From Pontibacillus chungwhensis BH030062 (GTDB lineage: Bacteria > Bacillota > Bacilli > Bacillales > BH030062), in assembly GCF_000770675.1 (NCBI RefSeq), contig NZ_AVBG01000002.1:1-64000 (forward strand): a stretch of 64,000 nucleotides of DNA, in the 5' to 3' direction. Made by a program: the position numbers and the translations under genes. The notes under the pieces are model-generated. The model saw only the letters and a program-made list of their open reading frames with translations, did not search any database and was not told where the DNA came from. The stretch's first letter is position 1. The number at the start of each line of letters is the position of its first letter. This document shows, in pieces, positions 18,455 to 28,061 of this stretch.

Positions 18455-19603
18455 TTAGTTAGAAACTGTAGCGGCCATTAATTCTTCCATTGTGTAGCCA
18501 GAAACCTGGAAGTTTGCAAATGCGTCAAGCTCTTCATCATATGTTAACTCTACAGAATCTTCACCGATCATAAGAGTCACTGTATCTTCACTTGTTACAC
18601 CTTCAGCTTGAAGTTCATCAAGACCGATTTCTACTGCGAATACACCTGGTAGAGTAGAGCTAGCCGTACCGTTTAGGTCAGCAACTGTCTTAACTTCTGG
18701 AGTTTCAAATTCTACAGTTCCTGCATTTAGTTCTGCTAGAGTGTAACCGGAAACCTGGAAGTCTGCGAATGAATCTAATTCCTCATCATAAGCAAGTTCT
18801 ATAGTTTCTTCCCCAACTGTTAGCGTCACCATTGAATCTTTAGTAGCACCTTCAAGGCCACTTACTGGAACAGATACAGAGTAAACTCCTGGTAGAGTAG
18901 ATTCTGCAGAACCAACTTCTGCTAATGTAAGGTCTGGAGTAGGTTCAGGCTCTCCACCGTTAGCAAATTCCCAAGCTTTATAAAGCATTTTAGCGAAGTC
19001 ACCGCGTTTGATTGGGTCACCAACACCAAAGCTTCCATCTTCATATCCATCAACGATACCAGCTGCTGCTACAGAGTTGATAAATGGATATAATTTAGTG
19101 TCCATAAGGTCCGTGAAATCTGCATTCGGAACATCTTTTTGTGGAATATCAAATGCTTCTGAAATGATTTTAGCCATTTGCTCACGAGTAAGATTTTCAG
19201 CATAACCGAAGTCAGTCTCAGAATGACCGTCAAATACTTCTTCGTTTACTAGTGCCTGAATTTCACCTTTTAGACGATCGTTTACATCTGTGAATGTAAA
19301 GCTTGAAAGATCATCTACTTCTTTAAGACCAAGTGCATTGAAGATCATTTCAGCTGCTTGGCTACGTGGTACGTACTCATCACGCTTGAATTCACCATCT
19401 TCGAAACCGTTGATAACGCCTTCTTGGTAAAGTGCGTTGATGTATTCGTAATGAGGCGTGTCTACTGTTACATCAGTGAATGCTTCAGCGGCTGTAGTAG
19501 CTTCTGCTGCGCCTGCAGATGCTGGTGCCACTGCTGCTCCAACTAGAGCTGCAGATGCTGATGCAACGACGAACTTGCGATAAGACTTTGGTTGAAATGC
19601 CAT
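18455..19603 (-). CDS. S-layer anchor protein with three SLH domains
   Basis: 382 residues: signal peptide (to about 33), then three SLH domains at about 42-92, 104-151 and 162-212, each with the ITR/TRE-like basic motif (VPRSQAAE, LTREQMAK, IKRGDFAK). SLH domains bind pyruvylated secondary wall polymer. The C-terminus is two repeats of about 78 residues (225-303 and 304-382), both with STLPGV, VTL-type strands and FADFQVSGYT / FANFQVSGYT. First gene of the S-layer operon, GGGAGGA ribosome site, long leader. csaB for pyruvylation is 7 kb away. The short C-terminal region makes it look like an adaptor rather than a full lattice protein. Confidence 0.9.
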   Translation of the reverse strand: MAFQPKSYRKFVVASASAALVGAAVAPASAGAAEATTAAEAFTDVTVDTPHYEYINALYQEGVINGFEDGEFKRDEYVPRSQAAEMIFNALGLKEVDDLSSFTFTDVNDRLKGEIQALVNEEVFDGHSETDFGYAENLTREQMAKIISEAFDIPQKDVPNADFTDLMDTKLYPFINSVAAAGIVDGYEDGSFGVGDPIKRGDFAKMLYKAWEFANGGEPEPTPDLTLAEVGSAESTLPGVYSVSVPVSGLEGATKDSMVTLTVGEETIELAYDEELDSFADFQVSGYTLAELNAGTVEFETPEVKTVADLNGTASSTLPGVFAVEIGLDELQAEGVTSEDTVTLMIGEDSVELTYDEELDAFANFQVSGYTMEELMAATVSN

Positions 19604-19627
19604 GTAAAATTTTCCTCCCTTAAATTA

Positions 19628-19644
19628 TGTACAAAAAGTACATG
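19628..19644 (-). promoter_or_regulatory. Small hairpin in the S-layer leader
   Basis: ATGTAC and GTACAT flank five A/T bases, 25 bases upstream of the start codon and close to the ribosome site. A 5' stem-loop of this sort could stabilise an abundant mRNA (inference). Confidence 0.35.
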
Positions 19645-19766
19645 GTTATATCTAAGACTAGGAGACTATAAATCTACCAGCCCTTTTTCAAAAAATAACT
19701 GCAAACGTTACACTAATATGGAATTAGTAGATAAGTTTGCCTAAAATGGAAATACTCACATTAGTC

Positions 19767-19794
19767 ATTCTAACAAAACTGCGACTTTTTTCAA
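19767..19794 (-). promoter_or_regulatory. Candidate sigma-A promoter of the S-layer operon
   Basis: On the minus strand: TTGAAA (19794-19789), 16-base spacer, TAGAAT (19772-19767). It implies an untranslated leader of about 155 bases before the SLH gene; long leaders are common for S-layer mRNAs. Confidence 0.5.
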
Positions 19795-19861
19795 CTAATA
19801 AATGAAATAATTGTATGTATTTTTACGAAAATGTTAAAAGACTAAGGAATTTGTCATAAAA

Positions 19862-19889
19862 AAGAGGGAAGTGTCGAAACTTCCCTCTT
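19862..19889 (-). terminator. Terminator of the glycan operon
   Basis: Perfect 11-bp stem AAGAGGGAAGT / ACTTCCCTCTT with a T run on the minus strand, about 115 bases beyond the O-antigen-ligase-like gene. Confidence 0.85.
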
Positions 19890-20004
19890 AATTTTTGCAA
19901 GTTTTCTTGCAATTACGTTATTTAGTATATCATGTAATTTTTTACCCTGACAAGTATTTTTTCCCGGTATTTCCAATGTAGGTTTTCCCCACAACTTTAC
20001 CAGC

Positions 20005-21396
20005 TTATGCACGACTATGTTTCGAATGCACATAATTAAAGACAAGTCCTGAAATTAACCAGAATAAGACATTCACCTGCGGAATAAAGATAAGGTTGTT
20101 GGCAATGTTCTGGCCGGCAAAGGTGCCTGCGCCTACAAATAGTCCAACTAGCATGAGCTTCTTCAACAGATCTTCGCGGTGTATTATATATTGCTTCACC
20201 ATAAAGATGTAATAGTACACATAGATGGCCAGGAAGCTTAGGAGTCCGATCGTTCCTGTTTCTGAAGCGACTTTCAGATACGAGTTATGAACAGAGTACT
20301 GATCGTGTCCGATATAAAGCTGAGGATACTTCGTTACATATTCTTTATAGCGCACGTCGTAGTTCCCGATCCCTACACCGAGGACAGGGTTGTCCTTATA
20401 CATATAGTAACCCGTTTTCCAAAGGGTTGTTCTTGAGACAACGGCTTTGTTTGTGAAGGATTTGTTCTTCTCATCCTTCTCATTTAGCTTGCCGCTATCG
20501 TCATCTTCCACTCCATCACCATCGCGATCTACACCACCACCTGGCGACGTTGTGTCTTCAGGGAAGAACGATTGAACAACAAACATGGCCGATTTCGTTC
20601 GGTCTTGCACATCCGGAAGATTATAGACAACGATAGCTAGGACGATGCTTGCGACGATCATGTGGATCGTGAATAGTTTCTTGTAGAATCGCTTCGGTAC
20701 AAGGAGTGACGTCAAGATAATCGCAAGCGCCATAATGAGCCAAGCTGAACGTGTATAGGTGAAGATTTGGTTGATGACATAAATTCCGAATAGAGCAAAG
20801 AACATCAGCTGCCACTTTCGCTCTTTGAAATACGCGACACCTACGAGCAGGAGTCCTGGAATGACGAAGTTAATAAAGCCTGCGTAGTAGTTCGGGTTCC
20901 CCATCGTTGCCATGACGCGCCCGTAAGCTTCTTCAAGTGCGTACACGCCAGCTGTATTTAGGTTGATGGCGAAGACATACGTTAAGATGCCCCATATTCC
21001 AACGAGCGCAAGGACGATGGAGAACGTGATTCCGATCGTCTTGAATTCGCTCCGTGAGAAGTTTACCTTCGTGACGATATAGAATAGGACTGCATAGGAT
21101 AGGTAACGAACCATCTCTTTAATACCCGGGAATAAGGATTCTGCCTGGGTTAAGGAAATGACCTGGATTAAGAAGAATAAGCCGAATAAGACCATAAATG
21201 TTTTCATAGAGAGGTCGTCGTGTAGTTTGATTCGCTTTGTATACCATTCATACGCCGCAACAACCGTCAGGACCGGGATTAACACAACTTCAGCAGAGAT
21301 TGGTAAGGGTCCTGCGTACACTTTTAATGGGACAAGTGGCATGATGATCAGGTGCAAGAGCACCAGGTAAAACGTTATTGAATGTTTCTGTGCCAT
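20005..21396 (-). CDS. O-antigen ligase/polymerase-like membrane protein (Wzy_C)
   Basis: About 463 residues from the ATG at 21396, preceded by AGAGGAG. At least ten hydrophobic segments. A large extracellular loop carries the Wzy_C signature: NPVLGVGIGNY followed by SVHNSYLKVASETG. The loop also holds an acidic, calcium-site-like stretch (DRDGDGVEDDD). Family members transfer or polymerise glycans on the outer membrane face. Last gene of the operon starting at wecC, so it probably acts on the wall polysaccharide to which SLH proteins bind (inference). Confidence 0.8.
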   Translation of the reverse strand: MAQKHSITFYLVLLHLIIMPLVPLKVYAGPLPISAEVVLIPVLTVVAAYEWYTKRIKLHDDLSMKTFMVLFGLFFLIQVISLTQAESLFPGIKEMVRYLSYAVLFYIVTKVNFSRSEFKTIGITFSIVLALVGIWGILTYVFAINLNTAGVYALEEAYGRVMATMGNPNYYAGFINFVIPGLLLVGVAYFKERKWQLMFFALFGIYVINQIFTYTRSAWLIMALAIILTSLLVPKRFYKKLFTIHMIVASIVLAIVVYNLPDVQDRTKSAMFVVQSFFPEDTTSPGGGVDRDGDGVEDDDSGKLNEKDEKNKSFTNKAVVSRTTLWKTGYYMYKDNPVLGVGIGNYDVRYKEYVTKYPQLYIGHDQYSVHNSYLKVASETGTIGLLSFLAIYVYYYIFMVKQYIIHREDLLKKLMLVGLFVGAGTFAGQNIANNLIFIPQVNVLFWLISGLVFNYVHSKHSRA

Positions 21397-21502
21397 GTGG
21401 TGGTACACTCCTCTTTATATTTTGCAAATCGTACGTAAGCGAGGAAACAAAGAAAGAGAAGGCTTCATCCAGATCGTACAGACGAAACCCTTCTCTAAAG
21501 TT

Positions 21503-22603
21503 TCACGCTTCTAGAAATGTTTTATACCTATTTTCCGTTGCCTCAGCAAGTTGTTCTAAGGAAAAGTTGCTAGCGGCATACTCGTGGAACTGGCGACCCA
21601 TTGGGGCAAGTTCTCCTGTTTCTTTCTTATTGATCGCTTTTGTGAAGGCGCTCTTCAGAGCCTCCGAATCTTTAATCGGAACAACCCAGCCATAGTCGCT
21701 CACCATATGCTGGACGCCACCGACATCTGTCGCAATAACAGGTGTGTCTTCGCGTCCCGCTTCCAGTAAAGCGAGTGGAAAGCTTTCACTATACGAAGCA
21801 AGAAGCCCAACGTCAGAGATCTGGTAGAGATCCGGCACATCGCTTCTGAAGCCAAGGAAGTGGACCTGGTCCTCGATCTCTAGTTCCTTCACGCGACTCT
21901 TCAAAGACTCCTCTTCGGGTCCTCCACCAACCAAGAGTAATTGGAAAGAGGGATCTTGTAAAGACTTTACAGCTTCAAACACTTCTTCGTGTCCTTTAAT
22001 CGGATGAAGACGAGCCACCATAGCGGCGACGAAGTCTGATCCGTTCAGGTTCAAATCTTTACGGGAGAGGTTCCCTTTTGCATAAGACCCTTTAGAGAAA
22101 TCGATCCCGTTATAAACGGTGGTGATTTTGTCACCTTGGATCCCTAAAGAGATCAGATCTTCTTTAAATCGCTCTGAAACGGCAAAAAAATGATCAATCC
22201 GGCTAATCGCCCACAGATTGATTTTCGTAAAGATCTTCCCTTTTATGCCACCCTTTAAGAAGTCGAGCTTCGGATCACTATGAATCGTTGTGATCCATGG
22301 AATATTGGTTGATCGTTTGACCAAGGCTCCATAAAGGTTCGCTCTTGGTCCATGCGTATGTAATAGGTCATACCCACCATCTTTAAGGAACCGCTTCAGC
22401 TTACTGATCACGCGCACGTCATAGCGCGAGCTCTGGTCAAGAAGATGAACGTCGATTCCTTTCTCAAGCGCTTCTTCGTATAGAGCTCCTTTTTGCATAA
22501 CCAAAAGGGAAACGTCTTGTTTATTAAATTGGGAGAGTAATGTGAGGAGGTGGTTCTTCGACCCGCCTGTTTCCCCACCGGAGATTAAGTGAACAACTCT
22601 CAT
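21503..22603 (-). CDS. Glycosyltransferase family 4
   Basis: 366 residues with GT-B architecture: N-terminal GGETGGSKNHL, LHTHGPRANLYG, and a C-terminal nucleotide-sugar-binding half with VARLHPIKGHEE, LLVGGGPEE and the E-x7-E motif in ESFPLALLEAG. Cytoplasmic transfer of a sugar to a lipid-linked acceptor is likely. The ATG overlaps the preceding deacetylase stop by four bases (ATGA), so translation is coupled. Sugar specificity cannot be read from sequence. Confidence 0.9.
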   Translation of the reverse strand: MRVVHLISGGETGGSKNHLLTLLSQFNKQDVSLLVMQKGALYEEALEKGIDVHLLDQSSRYDVRVISKLKRFLKDGGYDLLHTHGPRANLYGALVKRSTNIPWITTIHSDPKLDFLKGGIKGKIFTKINLWAISRIDHFFAVSERFKEDLISLGIQGDKITTVYNGIDFSKGSYAKGNLSRKDLNLNGSDFVAAMVARLHPIKGHEEVFEAVKSLQDPSFQLLLVGGGPEEESLKSRVKELEIEDQVHFLGFRSDVPDLYQISDVGLLASYSESFPLALLEAGREDTPVIATDVGGVQHMVSDYGWVVPIKDSEALKSAFTKAINKKETGELAPMGRQFHEYAASNFSLEQLAEATENRYKTFLEA

Positions 22604-23490
22604 GATGACGAAGTGCCTCCTTTACTTTCCTGATAGACACGTTGTTTGAAACTTAAGTTTTTGAAAAGGGCTAGTAGTAAGGTTGCCGCTTTATTCACTT
22701 GCTTGAAATACTCGGAGTAGGCATATTGGCCATACACCGCGTCGAATCGTTTCGTAAATGTTTCTTGGTCAAGTTCTAAGAACGTCTCGACGACTTCAAC
22801 ATTAGGCTGTTCGACGAGCCGGGATTTGTAGCGGGCTAGTGCGAGAAAACCATCAAAGTCGATGGTCTGAGATTTGAATATATCGACCGCTCCTGTCTTC
22901 ACATCAAAGCTCTTTGTGATATCCACGACGCAGTTGATTTCTTCTTTTGGAAGCGCAGTGTTGATTTCATACAAGCGTACTTTAGGACTTTGAGGTACTT
23001 GCTCAAGCGTATCACGAAGCAGGTGGCCTGTTTCAATATGATCGCTGTGGCAATCCACAAAAACGGGAGCGTAGACAACATCCGGTTGCACTTCTTCGAT
23101 CACTTGTTTCAGACGAGCTTGTAAGCTGCTTGTGCTAGCTAGCGCGCCGTCTGGTTCGTCGAAGAAACGAATGTCCTGGATACCAAGAAGCTCCTGTACG
23201 TTGTAGGCTTCCTTACGGCGACGCTCGATGAGTTCAGACTGATCTAAATCAGAGACACTACCGGCTCCGTTCGTTAAGAAGATTACAGTTGTTTCGGCAC
23301 CGCTTCTAATATGCTGATGGATGGTACCCCCGGCACCAATCGTTTCATCATCAACGTGTGGAGCCAACAACAATACGCGCTCCTCTTTAAGGGGAGCACA
23401 CTCGAGCTGACCTTTATAATAACGTTCCAATACAAGATCTGTAATCGGATGGATGATCGGTGAGATCGATTGTAGTATCTTTCGCTTCAT
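22600..23490 (-). CDS. PIG-L family deacetylase
   Basis: 296 residues. LLLAPHVDDETIGAGG (H45, D47-D48) and HSDH (H148, H151) form the zinc site of the LmbE/PIG-L family, which removes N-acetyl groups from GlcNAc-type sugars. Within this operon it may deacetylate an amino sugar of the wall polymer, which the adjacent GNAT protein or the glycosyltransferases then use (inference). Clear ribosome site GGAGA before the ATG. Confidence 0.9.
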   Translation of the reverse strand: MKRKILQSISPIIHPITDLVLERYYKGQLECAPLKEERVLLLAPHVDDETIGAGGTIHQHIRSGAETTVIFLTNGAGSVSDLDQSELIERRRKEAYNVQELLGIQDIRFFDEPDGALASTSSLQARLKQVIEEVQPDVVYAPVFVDCHSDHIETGHLLRDTLEQVPQSPKVRLYEINTALPKEEINCVVDITKSFDVKTGAVDIFKSQTIDFDGFLALARYKSRLVEQPNVEVVETFLELDQETFTKRFDAVYGQYAYSEYFKQVNKAATLLLALFKNLSFKQRVYQESKGGTSSS

Positions 23491-23509
23491 AAATGTAATC
23501 TCCTTTAAC

Positions 23510-24529
23510 CTAGAACGAGTCTATATCTCCCGGGGTAATGTACCACGCTTCATCATTGTGAAGGTGGGCCGTATCATGAGCGATGTCCTTTCCAACAAGG
23601 GGCATCGGACTGTCTTTATGGATGAAACCGTGTTTCTCAAGTGCCTTGGCAGAAGAGGTTGCTTTTAAAGACCACGTCTGAATGACATCTACCTCTTTCA
23701 GTCGCTGGGCCGCTTCTTTTAGAAGGATGTCCCAATCCTCTTCCTCACGTGCTAGCCAATCAATGATAAATCCATTGGTGTAGTCCGGTTTCTGTTCAAT
23801 CGAGTACGTGAGGTACCCTCTTAGCGTTTCTTCTTTGTAATAGGCAAATGTTTTGTACGTTTTCTCTGGATGCTTGGTATAGCGCCAGTTTAAGTACTCG
23901 GCATTGCGGATGAGATGGGCCTTTGCCTGGTGCTTGGTATCTTCAGCGAGTTGGTCAAACGCTTGATCAAATTCTGAGACGTCCTCTATCGTTCCGCCAT
24001 GCGGCTTTAGTTTACGAGTCTGCCATTTCGATATCGGTGCATCAAGCATTTTGAATAGCTTGAGTGGTGTCAGCTTACTAGATAAAAGGGCGACAGGACG
24101 CTGCATAAGGACATAACGCGGCATATCTGTGAGATGAGTTGCGCCGGTATAGCGGAGGAACAGTTCCTTCGCTTTTTCAGCTGGGAAGCCGTAAAGGAAA
24201 TCGATTCCTTGCTCGGTCGCTTCTTCTAATAGCTTTTCATTTAGTTTCTTATAGATCCCTTTACCTCGAGCGTCAGGGTCTACCATCGTATCCACACGAA
24301 GACCAACTGTTCTTTGTTTCCCATCGATCCAAGCGTCAGCGATCCAAAGGGAAATATGGCCTAAGACCTCCCCTTCTTCTTCAAAGAGAAGAATCCACGG
24401 ATTGTGAGCGTTAGGGTGTTGCAGAAACTTCCATTCCCATTCTTCGTTTGAGCGCTCTTTGTGAAAAACTTTCGTAAATAAAGCCTGGATTTTGGGCTCA
24501 TCTCCTGGCTGGTACGTTCTGATTGGCAT
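23510..24529 (-). CDS. GNAT N-acetyltransferase
   Basis: 339 residues from the ATG at 24529 (AAAAGGATG in front; an extended frame to 24577 lacks a site). The N-terminal GNAT domain begins MPIRTYQPGDEPKIQALF and has the acetyl-CoA motif V-D-x-x-x-x-D-x-R-G-K-G-I-Y with the R-G-K-G loop near residue 85. The second half is a less conserved GNAT-like domain. It sits between a GT26 transferase and a sugar deacetylase, so acylation of an amino sugar in the surface glycan is plausible. Confidence 0.8.
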   Translation of the reverse strand: MPIRTYQPGDEPKIQALFTKVFHKERSNEEWEWKFLQHPNAHNPWILLFEEEGEVLGHISLWIADAWIDGKQRTVGLRVDTMVDPDARGKGIYKKLNEKLLEEATEQGIDFLYGFPAEKAKELFLRYTGATHLTDMPRYVLMQRPVALLSSKLTPLKLFKMLDAPISKWQTRKLKPHGGTIEDVSEFDQAFDQLAEDTKHQAKAHLIRNAEYLNWRYTKHPEKTYKTFAYYKEETLRGYLTYSIEQKPDYTNGFIIDWLAREEEDWDILLKEAAQRLKEVDVIQTWSLKATSSAKALEKHGFIHKDSPMPLVGKDIAHDTAHLHNDEAWYITPGDIDSF

Positions 24530-24587
24530 AAGTGTCATCCTTTTTATAAAGTGCAAAGAGGCCTGACCGCTTGCCAAGCCTCGCGAT

Positions 24588-25301
24588 TTATTTCTTCGTT
24601 ACGATCTTAAAGAGGAATTTCGGCAACGCAAGCTGGCGTTTGAAACGCTTCGGATCTGTCGCTAAACGGTAAAACCATTCCATGCCTACTTTACGAAACG
24701 GAGCTGGCGCGCGTTTCACATGACCTGCGAAAACGTCGAAACTTCCACCAACCCCCTGGAACACTTTAACCGGAAGTCGGTCTTTGTTCTCGCGAATCCA
24801 TAGTTCTTGTTTCGGGGAACCAAGGGCGATGAACATGACGTCAGCTTTTGATCCTTGAATCTTCTCGATTAATGCTTCTTGGTCTTGTACATAGCCATTA
24901 TCGTAACCGGCCACCTGCATGGCTGGGTATTTGGCTTGAATGTTTTCAATCGCTTTTGAGACCACTTCTTCCTTCGCTCCATAAAAGAAAACACGATACC
25001 CTTGATCGGCTGAGAGCTTCAGCAGATGATCCATCATATCCACACCCGTCACACGGGAGCGAACTTGTCCTCCTTTTAAACGGGAGGCGAGTAATACGCC
25101 TACCCCATCTGGAATCTGGAAAGTTGAACCGTTAATGAGATCACGAAGGGTCGCATCTTCCTGCGCCTTCATGATCTTCTCCGGATTAACCGCAATAATG
25201 GTGGATTGTTCTCCTGCCTGAACGCGTGTCTTCAGTTGATCTGTAATCTCGTCGTATGACAATGGGGAGACTTCAACTCCCATGTATTGTTCATTCTTCA
25301 T
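24588..25301 (-). CDS. tagA: WecG/TagA/CpsF family glycosyltransferase (GT26)
   Basis: 237 residues with family motifs: VNPEKIMKAQED, PDGVGVLLASRL, SRVTGVDMMDHLL, and the C-terminal ALGSPKQELWI. GT26 enzymes add ManNAc or ManNAcA to an undecaprenyl-linked GlcNAc. The neighbouring wecC product oxidises UDP-ManNAc, so the donor may be UDP-ManNAcA here, as in WecG. The choice between ManNAc and ManNAcA is inference. AGAGGG ribosome site, 12 bases after wecC. Confidence 0.88.
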   Translation of the reverse strand: MKNEQYMGVEVSPLSYDEITDQLKTRVQAGEQSTIIAVNPEKIMKAQEDATLRDLINGSTFQIPDGVGVLLASRLKGGQVRSRVTGVDMMDHLLKLSADQGYRVFFYGAKEEVVSKAIENIQAKYPAMQVAGYDNGYVQDQEALIEKIQGSKADVMFIALGSPKQELWIRENKDRLPVKVFQGVGGSFDVFAGHVKRAPAPFRKVGMEWFYRLATDPKRFKRQLALPKFLFKIVTKK

Positions 25302-25313
25302 TAATGATCCCTC

Positions 25314-26591
25314 TTAGTCTATTGGCTTTAGTCCGGTTAGGTGTCCAATTTGGTAAAGCGTCATGTCTTGGTGATCAGGTACGCAGTTACGAGTATCTAA
25401 GACAACCGGTGTCTTCATGAATTGTGCGAACAAGCTTGGATCCATTTCTTTAAACTGACGGTGGTCCGCTAATACGAGCGCAACGTCTGCATCCTGCAGG
25501 GCTTCTTCCACGCTGTGTAGCGGGATGTCTGTCATGTCTTGCTTCACAAATGGATCATGTGCTGCTACGTTAAAGCCTTTTTTATGACTTTGTAGGCTTC
25601 TTGTAATCGTTACAGCCGGGCTTTCGCGAACATCGTCTACGTTCGCTTTATAAGATAGGCCGAATACCGCGATCTTTGGATTTTGGACATTCTCGGTTAA
25701 CGTTTCGATCTTCTCTACAACGAAAGAAGGCATCGAGTCATTAATCTGACGAGATGTTTGCATGAGTGGCGTTTCTTCTTGCGCTTTCTCAATAATGAAG
25801 TACGGATCAACTGCGATACAGTGTCCCCCTACGCCTGGTCCTGGTTGCAGGATATTTACACGTGGGTGCATGTTTGCAAAGTTAATCACTTCGTGTGCGT
25901 TCACGTCTAATTTATCGGATACTTTCGCAAGTTCATTGGCTAGGGCAATGTTCACATCACGGAACGTATTCTCCATTAGCTTCGACATCTCAGCTGTAAC
26001 GGCTGTTGTTTCGTGGATGTCTCCCTGAACAACTAAGCGGTAGACGTCAGCTGCTTTCTTCGCGCCTTCTGGCGTCAGTCCGCCGACTACGCGTGTATTA
26101 TGGATCAGTTCTTCCATGATCTTACCTGGAATCACACGCTCTGGGCAGTGGGATACGTATAGATCATTCTCTTCTAAGTTCCAGCCAGCATCGCGCAGAA
26201 CAGGAGCAACAACGTCATCGATCGTACGCGGTGGAATCGTTGATTCCACAATAATTGTGTTGCCTTTCTCAAGAACAGGCAGGATGCTTTCTGTTGCCTT
26301 CGCCACATAGTCCGTATTGGCTGTCTTGTCTTCGTGGACAGGGGTTGGCACAGCAATGATAAAGACATCTGCTTTTTGAACTTCAGTTGAGGCTGTTAAC
26401 TTCCCGGACTCAACCGCTTCCTTCACGACTTCTGGTAAGCCTGGTTCTTCTATGTGAATCTTTCCTTCGTTTAATGTATCTACTACTTTCTTATTTACGT
26501 CAATGCCTACTACATCGTAGCCAGCTTTTGCGAACACAGCTGACGTCGGAAGCCCAATGTAGCCTAGGCCGATTACACAAATTTTAGTCAT
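25314..26591 (-). CDS. wecC: UDP-N-acetyl-D-mannosamine dehydrogenase
   Basis: 425 residues from the ATG at 26591 (AAAGGAGA upstream; a longer frame to 26636 is not supported). Rossmann motif GLGYIGLP (8-15), central dimer domain, and catalytic cysteine in GPGVGGHCIAVDPYF. The family performs NAD-dependent four-electron oxidation of UDP-ManNAc to UDP-ManNAcA. MnaA, which makes UDP-ManNAc, is encoded at 61-62 kb in this window. First gene of the six-gene minus-strand glycan operon; divergent from csaB across about 120 bp. Confidence 0.9.
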   Translation of the reverse strand: MTKICVIGLGYIGLPTSAVFAKAGYDVVGIDVNKKVVDTLNEGKIHIEEPGLPEVVKEAVESGKLTASTEVQKADVFIIAVPTPVHEDKTANTDYVAKATESILPVLEKGNTIIVESTIPPRTIDDVVAPVLRDAGWNLEENDLYVSHCPERVIPGKIMEELIHNTRVVGGLTPEGAKKAADVYRLVVQGDIHETTAVTAEMSKLMENTFRDVNIALANELAKVSDKLDVNAHEVINFANMHPRVNILQPGPGVGGHCIAVDPYFIIEKAQEETPLMQTSRQINDSMPSFVVEKIETLTENVQNPKIAVFGLSYKANVDDVRESPAVTITRSLQSHKKGFNVAAHDPFVKQDMTDIPLHSVEEALQDADVALVLADHRQFKEMDPSLFAQFMKTPVVLDTRNCVPDHQDMTLYQIGHLTGLKPID

Positions 26592-26714
26592 AACGGTCTC
26601 TTCTTTCTCCTTTGTTATTTGTTTAGAGTATAGCAAACAATGCCAACCTTTGCGAATAGTTATTTGCGTCTGAATCTTGAATGATTATTTCATTTTCTGA
26701 CAAAAGGTGCTACT

Positions 26715-27866
26715 ATGAAAATTGAGTTTCTAAAGCAGAAAAGGAATGGAAATGAACTTATGAAAATTGTGATTTCCGGTTTTTATGGATTAGGTAATAC
26801 AGGAGATGAAGCCATCCTTGATGCTATGATTGACAACTTACGATCATCGCTCGATGACCCTTACCTCACTGTTTTCTCCCTTTCCCCTGACGAAACCGCA
26901 ACTAAACATTCAGTAACAAGTATTTACAGAGGCTGGCGCCATGATTTTAAGAAAAAGGTTCGTGCCCTTCGTGAAGCTGACCTTCTATTAAGTGGCGGTG
27001 GTGGCCTCCTTCAAGATACATATCCTACTCGTATTATTTTCGGACCTCTTCCATATTATTTACTTATCGTGTTATTAGCCAAGCTCTGTGGCACTAAAGT
27101 GATGTTTTTCTCTCAAGGGGTTGGTCCTGTCACAAGTAAATACGGTAAGCTTCTTATGAAAACGTTCGGTAACCTGGCCGATTTTATTACGGTAAGAGAT
27201 GACTATTCCAAGAACTACCTTCATAAGCTTGGCGTTACGCGTCCTGAGACGGTTGTTACATCTGATATTGTATTTGCTTATCAAGGACATAATGACCGCT
27301 CGTGCATCGAGTCTCTTCCTATAGAAGAGAACCAGTCGATCGTCGGCATTAGCGTTCGTCCCTGGTTCGGGGAAACGTCTTACCAGAAAGAAATGGCTGT
27401 CTTGCTCGATCGTTTGATCAAGGAGCGAGGCATTACGCCTGTGTTCATTCCTATGGAAGGAGAACACGATGCAGCTGTATCCCGCGCCATTCAAGAGCAG
27501 ATGGAGCATGGTGAACAAACGTATATACTAGGAACGGACTTCACACCGAATCAGTATCTACAGTTTATGAAAGAATGTAGGGCGGTGATTGGGATGCGAT
27601 TGCATTCGTTGATCTTTGCAACGCTTGCTTCTGTTCCGTATGCCGGAATTAGTTACGATAAAAAGGTTGAGAGCCTGACGAAACGGACAGGCATGTGGGA
27701 ATATTCCACGACACTTGATGATTTCACAGCTGAAGACCTCTATCCGAATGTGCTTCAGCTCTTAGATGATCGTGAGCGATTAGTTGCCGAGTTAGAGGTT
27801 GAGCGTCAATCGTTACGGGATGCAGCGCTTGAGAACCTGGCATTAATGAAGAAACATTTCGTGTAG
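26715..27866 (+). CDS. csaB: Polysaccharide pyruvyl transferase CsaB
   Basis: Up to 383 residues. The conserved start is MKIVISGFYGLGNTGDEAIL at codon 16 (26760), a possible alternative start. The ATG at 26715 has AAAGGTG six bases upstream. Other family motifs are LLSGGGGLLQD, FFSQGVGPV, a central GISVRPW, and the C-terminal GMRLHSLIFA. CsaB transfers pyruvate from phosphoenolpyruvate to the secondary wall polymer, creating the ketal recognised by SLH domains. The gene lies next to the SLH-containing S-layer operon, which fits that role. Followed by a terminator. Confidence 0.92.
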   Translation: MKIEFLKQKRNGNELMKIVISGFYGLGNTGDEAILDAMIDNLRSSLDDPYLTVFSLSPDETATKHSVTSIYRGWRHDFKKKVRALREADLLLSGGGGLLQDTYPTRIIFGPLPYYLLIVLLAKLCGTKVMFFSQGVGPVTSKYGKLLMKTFGNLADFITVRDDYSKNYLHKLGVTRPETVVTSDIVFAYQGHNDRSCIESLPIEENQSIVGISVRPWFGETSYQKEMAVLLDRLIKERGITPVFIPMEGEHDAAVSRAIQEQMEHGEQTYILGTDFTPNQYLQFMKECRAVIGMRLHSLIFATLASVPYAGISYDKKVESLTKRTGMWEYSTTLDDFTAEDLYPNVLQLLDDRERLVAELEVERQSLRDAALENLALMKKHFV

Positions 27867-27981
27867 ATTGGTTCCTCTCTAAAGCTTAGGCATTTTCTTT
27901 TGCTCGTGTATGGCTTACAATAACACTAGGCCAAAACTTTACATAATTGATAGTTTATAAGAAATAGATATTGAACGGTTC

Positions 27982-28010
27982 AAAAGGTAAAGGGCACTTC
28001 TTTACCTTTT
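27982..28010 (+). terminator. Terminator after csaB
   Basis: Perfect stem AAAAGGTAAA / TTTACCTTTT with T run, between csaB and the next glycosyltransferase. Confidence 0.7.
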
Positions 28011-28061
28011 TACACTTTGTACATAGACCAACACGTGATTTCGTTGACTCGGAGGAACATT

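Noticed and set aside
19854-20045. 63-codon minus-strand ORF downstream of the O-antigen ligase gene
   Set aside because: It overlaps the ligase gene and the terminator hairpin, and has no ribosome site.
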